Source: Pomacea canaliculata
Lineage: Eukaryota > Mollusca > Gastropoda > Architaenioglossa > Ampullariidae
Assembly (NCBI RefSeq): GCF_003073045.1
Contig: NC_037597.1
Span: 28,449,927 to 28,513,926 of the forward strand
Reading direction: 5' to 3'
DNA length: 64,000 bases
In this document: in pieces, positions 26,201-34,039 of the stretch
Layout of the letters: each line of letters opens with the position of its first letter
Numbering within the stretch: position 1 is the stretch's first letter
Program-made: the position numbers and the translations under genes
Notes under the pieces: model-generated
What the model was told of the DNA's origin: nothing
Seen by the model: the letters and a program-made list of their open reading frames with translations, nothing else
The model's database searches: none

Positions 26201-29200
26201 CATGGTCAAACAATCAGTGCTATATTTTCTTTTAACTTGTTTTGGGTTGTTTTCAATGCTGGAATGTCGCCACTTCTTGTGTGTACCACTTCTGTTCTTC
26301 ACAGCTTGTATGATGCTGTCTTTGTTGCTATTATCTTGAGCAGAAGATAAAAATATCACGTCAGGTGTATCTTCCACTTCTTGATTAGTTTCTTGTGCTG
26401 TGCAGCTCGTAAGCCTGTCAGTAGAACAGAGTGGTTGATGTGGATCACAAACGACCTCAGTTGCATCTTTTCCTCCCTTCTGCATCTTGTTTGCACTTTC
26501 ACAGTCACCGGCATCCGGGGATGTACTTTTCAAGGTCCCTGATTTCAGCCAGCGATCCATAACCTTCGGCCTTAAAATACTGAGAAATAAAACTTAGAAA
26601 GAGGTCGTCTCGCCAGCACGCAGATTGGGAAAGTGGTCAGCCTTTCTTACCAGGGGGAAGTTGTCTTTGCCTGCCTGGTCCCCTTTCATGTTTGACGGAT
26701 TCAGGGAAGCTGGCACATACTAAAACTTCAACAGAGCCGTCCTGTTCAGGTAGGCGTGTCACTCGTCACTGTTGACAATTGATGGCCGCCTGCCTTGACC
26801 ATCCTGTCAGGCCATTATCAGGTGCGGTGGTAACTTGACTAGCTAAGGGTTGGGTGTCCGACACAAACTTAACTGAAGTTTTCTACAAGCCTATCTGGCG
26901 ATTTAAACATCACTTTGCTGATATATGACGACTGTCAGCCGCGGAACACCTGACTTATGCCCACACCTGACCACACTTTGAGAACCACTGACTTAAATCA
27001 CTTGTCATTCAATGTTCATGCAACAACAGCAACTGTATGCAAGGAGTGCCAATGTAGGGGCCGGTAGTCCAGCGCTTGTTAGGCAGGAAATGCTGATGCA
27101 CGCGAGTAAAGTAAAGGTACGATGGTGAAAGACCGCGGGAATAGTGCTGATGCATAAGACCGCGAAAAGGGACCGACCCGAGAGGTAAACAAGGGCAGAA
27201 CTGAGACGCAAGGACAGGGGAGAAAACTGCGAAGTGAAGGCGCGACACAAGCGACGCAACCGTGACTGTACATCTAGCCTACATTAGAGAGTTGTGCAAC
27301 TGCTGACAGGTTCCTGCCTTTCTGATTTGAGTGCTGGACTGTTGTGGTCACTGTTCAACCCCCCACACACACACCACTTGGCTACACAAAGATAGACAAA
27401 CGTTAGTTGCAAGGTGGCTAAAGTAAGAATAAATAACAATAATAATAAATGTGTGATGTGCACAGCTCATACCCACAATCCTAAGTAGCCTGGACTTAGC
27501 GATTGACAGAAGAAGGAGACACGGACAGTAAAGGGTCAGAAGGATGAACACTGACTGATGACTCATATAAACTAATGTAGGAAACACAAGGAGAAATCAG
27601 AGAACAAGAACTGAGAGTGTCGGTAGTCAGCAGAGGAGGACGAGGAGGGAGAAAGGAGTGGTTGACAAAGGACAAGCATGATGTGGACTGTGTTAGTATT
27701 GCTCAAGGTGAGGTGTGTCTTCAGTGCAAAGTGGACAGATTCCATGATGGACAGGTGCGGAGGTAGAATAGAAGAGTTGTATTGTTTAGCTGCACACGAA
27801 GTAAACATTCCGTGACCTGAAGAAGTCAAAGTAAATCATTGTGTGGAGGGCTGAGTACCACAAACTGTGCAGGTAGCAATTGATATTAGCATCGGTTCAT
27901 ACCATTGTTATTTATGTCTTTATGCTAGTTCATCTGCAAATGTTGGAGCATCATTTCAGGCCAGTACACCAAAGAAAACAAGTTCATTGGTGGACGACTG
28001 AGCTGTTCTTCCATTTGTGACTTGTATTCAGTCGTAATGAAAGTGGAAGTCTGTAGTAAACACAGGAGTTTATCTCTGTATATGTGGTGTAGTACATTGA
28101 CACTCACTGCAGTAGTAACTAGATAGTCGTGCGTTCAGTATGATCCTACCTTTACACTTTCTTCCTAAAGAAAGCAAGCAACTATCAAATGTTAATTAGC
28201 ACATTAGCAATTTTATAATTCATTCAATTTCACACACTTTGTTTTATCCTAACTAAATGTATTCAGTATCTTTTGCATTCAAACATGTTTGTAGATTATG
28301 GCGCGTTAAGTTTGCTCCTAAATGTTTGTTGTAGTCTTTATGTAGGCGTGTACTAATGGTAAAAATATACACAGACAACATATTTCAACATTGTTCCCAT
28401 TTTTTACGGGTGTCCGTTGATTTTCTGGATGAAGCGTGCTATTAATAGAACACAGCGCAGGACACGTGAAGCAGACTTTAGCAGTTGTAGAGTACACAGT
28501 CACCTGCCATCACTAAGATCATGTTAGTATACCAATGTTTCAAGGCTTTTTCCATACTTACCTCTGAAATCAAAGGTGAGGCAACGCTTGTCAGCCTGGC
28601 ACCTGTCCTTGCAGTCTTCCAGACTGAGTCCATCTTTTCGGCGATCAAGGTAGTGTCGTCGTAGAGCGCTGTCAGGATACTCTGTAAAGCTGTCCTGCAA
28701 GTCATCTGTGCTGCAAGCTAATGTAAACAACTGTTGTAAGCAATTATTTACAGACTGTTTAAGTTGAAGTTAATTGTTCTATATTTTGACGCATTTCGAA
28801 CAACATCCATAATCAAGTGAATAAATTTTTAAGTTGTTTTCGGCCCACGTGTTTCCTTTCATTCTTTCTTCCTTTTATTCAGTCTGTCTAAATGCGGCTA
28901 TGTTGTTTTACAATTTATTCCTTTAAGAATGCGAAAATCATAGAAAAGCTCTTCCGTCCCTCACTGTAACAAGCCGACAACAAAGTGGAGTTTCTTGCTG
29001 TCAAGCACACCACACAGAACCATTGTCTACTCACTGCCAGAGCAAATATCGTAAGGCGTTGTGTAGAAGTAGCCAGCTTCACACCGACACAGATGTTGAT
29101 AGCACGCGGCGTGGGGCTGGTTGCAGTCGTCGTCTGTCGTGCAGTTTACATTGTGCCAGGTCCTTACATCGCAGGCTTCGCCTTGGCATCTAGAATTTGT

Positions 29201-29639
29201 ACTTTTGAAAAGTTATTAATAATTCAATGTTATCAATTATCTATTTTTGTTTTTACTTTAACACTCCCGCCACACTCCCTAAAAACTAGCACCTCCTCAG
29301 ATCCATTATTGTAAAATATATAGCTTATGAATTTTTAGACCATAGAATTTTTAAATTAGTGTCTCATTAGGGCTGTATGTTACTTTTAAAGTAAAAAGAA
29401 ACATGTCACTATAACAACAATTCTTATTTTAATGTTTGTCATTATTTACACATTTACTAGACGACCGACAAACGATCACGTATTTCATTTTGTTACTGAC
29501 TACATAAAAAGCTGATTGTCAAACCCTTTACATGTATTGTAAGCCAAAAGTCAAGAAGAGTCAACACGGTTTACCTTCCTGTCTCCTTCGTCAGGACACA
29601 AGGACACGCCCACAGGATAATTAAGATGAATTGCAGCAT
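8005..29639 (-). CDS. Secreted PAN/EB-module fibrinogen-related protein (FREP-like lectin), 11 exons
   Basis: Eleven exons on the minus strand, all with GT/AG borders and matching phases, total 1767 nt, predicting 588 residues. Order: signal peptide (1-21, begins MLQFILIILWACPC); EB/EGF-like cysteine module (22-74); PAN/apple domain (about 74-165, across two exons); second cysteine module (to 212); then a repeated block of cysteine module (212-258), PAN domain and cysteine module (to 395); then a fibrinogen-related domain (395-588) with YGGGW, WYPDDC and CVKTRH-type motifs. Family knowledge: such secreted fibrinogen-domain proteins are often pattern-recognition lectins acting in haemolymph. 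The carbohydrate-binding role is inferred. The calcium loop differs from the usual DxDND pattern, reading DRDPTG. There is no IgSF domain, so this is not a classical snail FREP. Four transposon-sized insertions lie in its introns. Cell type and expression cannot be read from sequence. Confidence 0.88.
8504..11099 (+). mobile_element. Decayed RTE-like non-LTR retrotransposon (LINE)
   Basis: Lies in the last intron of the fibrinogen-domain gene, on the opposite strand. The 5' leader (GGACCCC...GGGGTATGCTTGCC) precedes an apurinic-endonuclease-like start (VGCWNVQTLYQTGRM, 8797 onward) that stops at 8917. The reverse transcriptase core is at 9569-10282 (KAPDADGITAEM, FRPGRSCSEH, FIDMEKAFDS, VKQGCILSPFLF), followed after a break by DFADDIALLS near 10322. 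The C-terminal part at 10415-11071 has the RRWRWIGHVLR and KRGRPQETWRR motifs usual in RTE-type elements. Several stops and frame breaks plus a missing middle of the endonuclease mean it is inactive. Confidence 0.9.
11100..12110. other. Intron sequence, nothing recognised
   Basis: Intron of the fibrinogen-domain gene between the LINE tail and fibrinogen exon 3. AT-rich, with a C8/A11 run near 11832-11860. No coding similarity was seen on either strand. Confidence 0.5.
12111..12275 (-). CDS. FREP-like gene: fibrinogen domain exon 3
   Basis: 165 bp, phase 1 at both ends, acceptor TCTCAG and donor GTACGT. Encodes LHALVEKQYVHLRVDIIDRS and then RYAEYDEFSMWG, matching the L-x-x-L-x-x-x-x-Y-x-L-R-x-D-x-x-D segment of the fibrinogen fold. 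Ends at FFLGDAG, the usual Y-x-GTAGD position. Confidence 0.92.
12728..12932. repeat. Short minisatellite, five units
   Basis: Five copies of CAGACTAGGTGGTAAGGTGT followed by CA[CG]TACACAGA and a variable CA run. Units are about 35-50 bp because the CA tract length varies. It lies in the intron between fibrinogen exons 2 and 3. Confidence 0.9.
13635..13731 (-). CDS. FREP-like gene: fibrinogen domain exon 2
   Basis: 97 bp, phase 0 in and 1 out, donor GTAAGA. Encodes VFQRRRDFTVDFNRSYTEY and then GFGDVTGDFWLG, the typical central segment (F-x-R-x-Y-x-x-GFG-x-x-x-GEFWLG) of the fibrinogen domain. Confidence 0.93.
13930..14430. repeat. 12-bp AT-rich satellite array (GTGTAGTATATA)n
   Basis: About 40 tandem copies of GTGTAGTATATA with frequent single-base variants (ATACA, ATAGA, CTATA). 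It lies in the intron between fibrinogen exons 1 and 2. The long open frame across it on the minus strand (a repeated YYTIYYT pattern) is only the repeat being read and is not a gene. Confidence 0.93.
14932..15053 (-). CDS. FREP-like gene: fibrinogen domain exon 1
   Basis: 122 bp, acceptor AATAG and donor GTACGT, phase 1 in and 0 out. Encodes RTCVDWNDKGAKSGVYTIQL and then VWCDMDTYGGGWL, the conserved N-terminal segment of fibrinogen C-terminal domains including its first disulfide pair. It links in frame to exon 4B across an intron that now contains the Kolobok-type element. Confidence 0.92.
15264..15565. repeat. Lower edge of the tandem duplication, intron remnant
   Basis: Matches 22069-22290 and then 23290-23370, the intron sequence upstream of exon 2B, with the 22291-23289 element missing. 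It marks the lower boundary of the duplicated module and continues beyond the Kolobok-type insertion at 19182. It encodes no exon. Confidence 0.85.
15929..16605 (+). pseudogene. P2RX7-C-like zinc-ribbon gene inside the Kolobok element
   Basis: First exon 15929-16042 begins MAMNNVQFYQFEPLAS and, after a one-frame slip, ends SSEDEENVAAVEAQSR before a GTACGT donor. A second exon after CACAG at 16533 reads SDWCICEHCEEWPQQM. The YxFEP motif, acidic stretch and DWCxCxxCxxM zinc knuckle are what is seen in the many invertebrate proteins named P2X7-like after the cytosolic domain of P2RX7. They are not ion channels. Later motifs (YRHVA near 16976) are degenerate. It is convergent to the transposase and inside the terminal repeats, so it travels with the element. 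Confidence 0.6.
16690..18965 (-). pseudogene. THAP-domain Kolobok-like transposase, frame-broken
   Basis: At the 5' end, split between two frames, are HCHEKMGKDSTL, HHFPKDRSSLTKR, a C-x2-HF-like CKHFVDDQCF and LLPDAIPTIFQHN. These are the order and spacing of a THAP C2CH zinc domain with its closing PxxxPTIF. A putative exon at about 17908-18000 reads QTVQLCLNKEVQTNPDLSS. A segment near 17130-17400 has EELLSVCRQC, then VKFITICQDSSCGHHYSWTS followed by QP, typical of the Kolobok core. The last part near 16701-16904 has further cysteine pairs (DPCKICFGH). At least one frame break lies in the THAP domain. Intron borders between the parts are not all resolved. Confidence 0.65.
19454..19711 (-). 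CDS. FREP-like gene exon 4B: duplicated end of PAN plus cysteine module
   Basis: 258 bp, phase 1 at both ends, with a clear pyrimidine-rich acceptor ending GTGTCAG and donor GTAAGT. The first two thirds match exon 4A residue for residue. Differences cluster in the last cysteine module (SHRCRCHSGLHF against SGRCLCRSGFKF), a hint of diversification there. Confidence 0.87.
21459..21611 (-). CDS. FREP-like gene exon 3B: duplicated PAN domain, first half
   Basis: 153 bp, phase 1 at both ends, three bases shorter than exon 3 (DRRKDG becomes ERLDG). The donor is GTTAGT rather than GTAAGT, which is weaker but usable. All PAN cysteines are kept. Confidence 0.85.
21930..22067 (-). CDS. FREP-like gene exon 2B: duplicated cysteine module with new 5' edge
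   Basis: 138 bp, phase 1 at both ends. From TWHNVNCTTDDDC onward it is almost identical to exon 2, but its first codons read SELK instead of RCQGEACDVR. Its acceptor CTTGTAG sits exactly at the tandem-duplication junction, so both the splice site and the first codons were formed there. Two cysteines were lost. Confidence 0.85.
22291..23289. mobile_element. Unclassified 1 kb inserted repeat, TGTCACAAACC end
   Basis: Inserted in duplication copy A. The empty site at 15475-15495 shows an 8-bp target duplication AGAGTAGA (22283-22290 and 23290-23297). The first 400 bp matches 47940-48347 in opposite orientation, including the TGTCACAAACCTGCTG terminus and a GCGTGCCGCGCCATA core. At 22629-22690 it has three successive short hairpins (AAGTC/GACTT, AGTCC/GGACT, AAATC/GATTT). 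The TGT terminus suggests an LTR, but the right end does not read CA, so the class stays open. Confidence 0.7.
23644..23901 (-). CDS. FREP-like gene exon 4A: end of PAN domain 1 plus cysteine module
   Basis: 258 bp, phase 1 at both ends, donor GTAAGT. Begins HGGLCRLHNV, which gives the usual PAN closing segment, followed by a WTHYQRSC cysteine. It then encodes a C-x4-DC-x6-C-x3-C-x1-C-type module ending TEKKC. It is nearly identical to exon 4B at 19454-19711. Its own intron was lengthened by the hAT element inserted at 24441-26990. Confidence 0.87.
24441..26990 (-). mobile_element. hAT DNA transposon (ZBED5/SCAND3-like), 2.55 kb
   Basis: Ends are TAGTGGTTCTCAAAGT and ACTTTGAGAACCACTG, the CAGTGGTTCTC-type inverted repeats of hAT elements. 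Flanks ACCTAAAT (24433-24440) and ACTTAAAT (26991-26998) form an 8-bp target duplication with one mismatch. The homologous intron in copy B (near 20235) is an intact empty site. It encodes a decayed transposase on the minus strand. Confidence 0.92.
24657..26560 (-). pseudogene. hAT transposase, ZBED5/SCAND3-like, frame-broken
   Basis: Starts MDRWLKSGTLK at 26560. A zinc-finger BED-like part follows with GFFWTGDKEVPNPQCVLCCE near 26110-26230. Then PLSNDTVKRGITAMADSVEC near 25810-25880, a catalytic-core segment with KILFLTEVRWLSRGRVLTC near 25410-25460, and a C-terminal dimerisation region near 24660-24890 (TDFWLHVRCEYRGLADIAVK, LLPFPTTYYCE). These segments are in the order usual for hAT transposases but lie in different frames with stops between them, so no intact enzyme is made. 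Confidence 0.85.
27056..27395. repeat. 0.34 kb segment found only in duplication copy A
   Basis: Copy B runs straight from GTGCCAGATAGATAAAGG to TTAGTTGCAAGG (near 20290-20310), whereas copy A has about 340 bp extra. It begins GGGGCCGGTAGTCCAGCGC, which loosely resembles a tRNA-type A box, so a SINE is possible. No matching B box is close, so the class is uncertain. It could also be a deletion in copy B. Confidence 0.45.
28562..28717 (-). CDS. FREP-like gene exon 3: first half of PAN/apple domain 1
   Basis: 156 bp, phase 1 at both ends, acceptor ATTAG and donor GTAAGT. Encodes CSTDDLQDSF, then SLEDCKDRCQADKRC and LTFDFRG. This is the C...eeCk..C....C..F.f pattern of PAN/apple domains, completed by the next exon. 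Confidence 0.87.
29035..29189 (-). CDS. FREP-like gene exon 2: cysteine-rich EB/EGF-like module
   Basis: Begins after a TCTAG acceptor and ends before GTGAGT. Encodes CQGEACDVRTW, then a C-x5-C-x6-C-x4-C-x1-C-x11-C module. The first two cysteines (CQGEAC) are absent from the duplicated version, exon 2B. Phase is 2 in and 1 out. Confidence 0.88.
29575..29639 (-). CDS. FREP-like gene exon 1: start codon and signal peptide
   Basis: ATG at 29639 (minus strand) opens MLQFILIILWACPCVL, a hydrophobic signal peptide core followed by TKETG. The exon ends AGGAAG before GTAAAC and leaves two bases (AG) that complete a codon with the first base of exon 2. The start is chosen because it gives a signal peptide and fits the downstream phase. 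Any 5'UTR exon further upstream is not resolved. Confidence 0.82.
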
Positions 29640-30092
29640 TGTATCCACCTGTTAAGCACATGCAACAAAGAGAAGTTGAGTGAGTCTTTCTCGTATAGTA
29701 TTTATTATATTAATTTAAATCAGCAAAATATTTACTACTTAAAATAACAAAATGTCATAATAAAAGAATTGACAAATATTATTCATAGAAACATACACAA
29801 ATGGAAGCGATCACTCAAAGCTTAAGACAAAACTAGGTTAGTGTGTCTGAAATGCATGAACACATGAAGTACAACAGACACAGTGTCAAAGGTGACAACA
29901 AATAGCAATCAACAAAGGTATGTAGGAAAGACAGCCTATCCACGAGATAGGAAGATAATAAATAAGAGAAACGGTTAGTAATGTGACTTGTTACAACACA
30001 GTAGGTATGCTTCTCCCTTTGATACATTATTTCTTAAGTGTGTAATGACAAAAAGTGACGAGTAGTGTCTAAGAAAGTGTAGAAAGAAGAAA
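29640..30092. promoter_or_regulatory. Upstream region of the FREP-like gene
   Basis: AT-rich sequence just upstream of the ATG at 29639 (minus strand), where the 5'UTR and promoter should be. No convincing TATA box or initiator could be fixed by eye. It ends at a LINE remnant at 30093. Confidence 0.3.
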
Positions 30093-30600
30093 ATGCAGGA
30101 AGACAGAACAGCTTATAGCAGAGAAAGAAAAGCTGATAGAACTCTGCTAACAGTAAAGAAACAAAACTACAATCAATTAAAAATCAAGTCTCTAGAAAAT
30201 GCAGTCAACAAACCAAAGGAGTTCTGGGAGGTGATGAGGAGAAACAGAAGACAGCCTGTAGTGGACCAAATCAGTGAAGAGGGTGGGTAAAGCACTTCCA
30301 AACAATACTAAATAAAGGGATGATGGATGTGGATGGTCAAGATAACCCTTGTGAAAGTACCAGTAGTCCAATGCACCTGTATGTCCAACCTGTGGACAAT
30401 CAGATCACAGAAAAGGTCAAAGAGGCAATTAGTTAAAAAATGTTAATCAGCAGGTCAGATGGTATTGTCAATAATATATTAAAAGCTGCATCCCCTGTTA
30501 TTACTCCTTTGCTAAACTGTTCAATGCTATGACCCAAAGAATGAACTCAGTCTATTACTATCCCACTATACAACAAAGGTGACAACAACCAGTCAGGTAA
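30093..30600 (+). mobile_element. LINE fragment, reverse transcriptase N-terminal side
   Basis: Reads MQEDRTAYSRERKADRTLL and KPKEFWEVMRRNRRQPVVD, then in other frames ITEKVKEAIS, RSDGIVNNILKAASPVITPL and SITIPLYNKGDNN. This order (linker, conserved block before the RT palm, LYNKGD) is that of the region between endonuclease and RT in CR1/Jockey-like LINEs. It is heavily broken and truncated at both ends. The clade cannot be fixed from this piece. Confidence 0.7.
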
Positions 30601-31180
30601 CTACTCAGCAAACACGCAAGATTCGGCCAAGCTTGGGCCACGCTTGGGAAAATCTTGTAACATTGGTTAGCCCAGTACCAAGCATCCACCAAGCAAGCGC
30701 CAAGGCTCACGGTGAGCGCGAAACGCGATCGCTCATTCGGCTGCGATGGGGAACTTGGAAAAAGCTTGGCGGAATAGTGGCCGGCCAAGAACCCAGGTCG
30801 CCAAGCTTGACCCAAGCTTGCCGACATCGACTGATTTATGACTATGAAGATATGTTTTACAAAGCGTTTATTTGTAATTATTTTGTAGATTGTTAAATAA
30901 CATGTAAATATATTTTATACTTTATGGTTATCACAGCCTCAAAAAATATAAAGTATACAGATATATTATCAAGAACGTTCGCTCGCGCAACCCTTCGCTG
31001 ACATGAATGATGTATGACTATCAAGACACGTTTTACAAGCGCTTATTTGTAATTATTGTGTAGATTGTTAAATAAAATATAAATATATTTTATACTTAAT
31101 AGTTATCACAGTTTAAAAAATATAAAGTATATACACGTGTAAATATATTATCAAGAACGATCCCTCGCGCAATCCTTATT
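30601..31180. repeat. CCAAGCTTGG-rich stretch followed by a 175-bp tandem duplication
   Basis: 30610-30830 is rich in CCAAGC and its complement GCTTGG, giving similar readings on both strands and strong potential to fold back. 30830-31003 and 31004-31172 are two diverged tandem copies, sharing TATGACTAT, TTTGTAATTATT, GTAGATTGTTAAATAA, ATATATTATCAAGAACG and CTCGCGCAA. The class is unknown. It lies just upstream of a DUF4806-like sequence. Confidence 0.6.
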
Positions 31181-31379
31181 CGCATGTGTTCCGGTCACCG
31201 CCATATTTTAATATAAAATACAGCGAAACTGGAGTTATACTCGATCGTCTGATCTTCATTGTTCTCCGAAGGTTATCAAGGTACAAGTGCACAGTATTTT
31301 GATTAAAGAAATAAGATTACGAAAAGACATTTAATTTGTTAAATTTTCTTACATAGTCTTTTTCTATTTATTTGCTAGG

Positions 31380-33080
31380 TTTTGATGATCAAAGATTTAA
31401 AAGATTTGCCACATTATCGAGCTCTTCGAAGATGGAAAGAAGTCTGCAGCCATAATGCCCAATGAATGGCTAATCCCAGAGAGCACCAATAGATATTTCT
31501 GGCCTAGCTTTAAAGCAGACTCCTCCTGGGTCAAAAACACAAAAAAGGCCAGACCCGAACTGGAATATTTTCACCTACCAGCAGATAATTAAAAGCACAT
31601 GTAAGTTATTTTCTCTGTGTGTGCTCATTTGATTACTCCTTTGTTAAAAAAATTTAAAATTTCTTCTAATGCACTAATGATAAATTGAATGTAGCACATC
31701 ATAGAATGTTTGAAAGAAATTTAATATTTGATACTTTAGAAATCAAATAAACATAAGTATGCATAAGACTTTTCTGGTGATTTGATACCAACATTGCTTG
31801 TTTTAGGAGCCCTGGCTGTGAAAGCAGTACACACTTTGTATTCCCCCCACCAGCACCTCCAAGACCTGTGGGATCAGTTATGTGCAAACTCCATCTTCTA
31901 TCAGACATGTTTGGTCTGTAGATTCTCCACCACAGCCAGGACCATTTACTGCTATTAACAGTAAGGTTACACTTGAGTTTGAAATTAATATGTTCAGAGA
32001 ATTAGAAGTATCTTTTTTGTTTACTTTATGTATGCACAAGTAAAAGATGTAATCTCATTGTGTGTACACTTAAATACACTTGCATTGATATTTTTTGTTT
32101 ATTTTTAGGGGCCTCAATCACATATTCTGAGTTGACACCAGCAGCATCTTCAGCAGCTGCTACTGACAGTAAGGTTTCATATAAACTTCCAGTGATTATA
32201 TTTAGAGAATTGATGTGCATTTTTTGTTGTGGGTGTGCATTGAGACCAACATTTATCAGCACTAAGAGACTTTGTTTTACTTTTAGTCGCCACCATCAGA
32301 CGGTCTATTCCTGCATCACCATCATCAGCACCAGCAACATCTGCTAGCGACTGTAAGATTCTACTTAAACTTCTAATTATTACATTCAGAGAATTAGAAA
32401 TGCTTACTTGTTTTATTTTTGCATGTGATATATATATATATGTAAACACCTTGTACTTACAGTTAGTTTAAATATCAGCATTAAGATACTATCTTATTTT
32501 TTTTAGTACAAATACTTCCAAGTTATTTTGAGAAAACTTTCAAAAAGATTCAAGAACTCCAGAACGGTGTAGAGATCCTGCAGCAGAAGGTGGACCAGCA
32601 AAGCAATGTGGCTGCCAGCCATACAACTCCAGACACCTTCCTCTTTCCACTGCAGGAAGTTGATCAACTTAAACGATACTTTGGCAGAGGAGGGTACCAG
32701 ACAAAGAATGGTAAGATGTAGGAAAGATTTTGTCAGTAAGGGCGATCCCAAGAGACACGAAAGAATAACCAGGAGTACAAAGTAAACTGTTAGTGTGTTT
32801 ACTGCTTCCATATTTGTTAAACTTTGTCTTACCATATCAGCTCACCCATTGTACGTGCCATCTTCAGAAGATTCACAGATGGGATTTTTATATATGTATA
32901 AGGAGATTGTTGCTGATTGAAACATATTTTTGTTTCAGGTTTTGTATCTGAGCTTTTTTGGTGGCCGTACACCAAAAGAGGCACTGTACCGTCTGCTGAA
33001 GCATCTTCTTGCTCCAAAACTATTTTATACAGCTTGGAAGGGAGGAAACAAACGAAGATTTAACACCTTGCAACATTAAA
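31380..33080 (+). pseudogene. DUF4806-like multi-exon gene, apparently broken
   Basis: First part (31390-31610): IIELFEDGKKSAA, MPNEWLIPES and YFWPSF, the start typical of invertebrate DUF4806 proteins (VVEF.D...V.PSSWL....CYWP). Then exons at about 31820-31955, 32109-32168, 32287-32352, 32507-32710 (FLFPLQEVDQLKRYF) and 32939-33076 (YLSFFGGRTPKEALYRLLKH, AWKGGNKRRF), ending TLQH-stop. The short exons are 60, 66 and 204 bp, all symmetric phase 1. At least three single-base slips break the frame (near 31410, 31555, 32939), so it is either a pseudogene or carries sequence errors. Function of DUF4806 is unknown. Confidence 0.6.
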
Positions 33081-33472
33081 AACCACAATTTATGTTAAGT
33101 AGCATTCACAGCAGTTTTGGCGATTTGGGATGGAGATTTTTAAGCTTACCTTTCCAATCACATAGAGTGCCATTAACACCCAGCTTGTCACTACTTTTAA
33201 TTTGGCACCATTTTAAGAGCCCTTTTTCCTGCAACTTCCAAGACACTAGTCTTTGATTTACATTAGTTGCTGCAAAAAAGTCCATATTTTTAAAATAAAT
33301 CATGCCTTTGACAGCATGCCACCAGCAATAATACACAATTTTCTCCTAAGCAAATGATGTTAGACTAATGTAATTGCAAAGATAATTTCTTAGTGTGTAT
33401 TGTACACCTTTTTGGAAAGCTAACACCTATTTCTTTTCAACTCACTTAAAATTGCATTTTTTTTTTGTTGGC

Positions 33473-33625
33473 CCAGAGCCCATACTGAAACGATACAACG
33501 ATGTCACAATGGCCACTTTGGACAAGTATACAGGGGAATGGCTGGCCATATCAGGTGACTGTGATGGAGGCCGCAAGTGGAGGGAGGAAAAAAAGCAACA
33601 AAGTGTGTCGAACACTTCATCTTGA
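33473..33625 (+). CDS. Candidate terminal exon, unrecognised
   Basis: After an acceptor TTGGCCCAG the frame reads PILKRYNDVTMATLDKYTGE, then WLAISGDCDGGRKWREEKKQ and a stop at 33623-33625. It is phase 1, as are the DUF4806-like exons just upstream, so it could be their last exon. I do not recognise the sequence. It could also be chance. Confidence 0.35.
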   Translation, partial: PEPILKRYNDVTMATLDKYTGEWLAISGDCDGGRKWREEKKQQSVSNTSS

Positions 33626-34039
33626 TTTCATTTTGGGATGGGTGCTTGTATATATTATGTGTATGAGTTTTATACTTGGGTGTTTTATGGCCTTTTGGAG
33701 GGGCGTTTGTAAATAATATTGATACCTTGATGTGTATTTTATGTTTATTCATTTATAGATCTGTTGAGAGGGGTGTTTACATTTAGTGTTGGTTTATATT
33801 TTATGCTGGTTCATTTTAAAAAATCTTTATTGACAGTAAGTAGAAATAAAATGGCTATTATTCATATTTACCGTGTTCTCCTGGTTAAATCGTGATAAGA
33901 TTCCCTTTCCAGTTCACAGACCTGTCCCCTCACTGTACGTCTAGTGAATGAAGATGGGCTACAAGTGTTGACCCCTTACAACTGAAACGCTAGATATTAC
34001 AAGTTCGTCTGAGAGTCAGATAGTTCAGACTTTTCAACT

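Larger units (their letters stand above)
22069..29160 (-). repeat. Tandem duplication copy A (exons 4A, 3, 2) with later insertions
   Basis: Upper copy of the module, expanded from about 3.2 kb to 7.1 kb by a 1 kb unclassified repeat (22291-23289), a hAT element (24441-26990) and a 0.34 kb extra segment (27056-27395), none of which is in copy B. The junction with copy B is at about 22060-22069, at the 5' edge of exon 2B. Confidence 0.88.
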
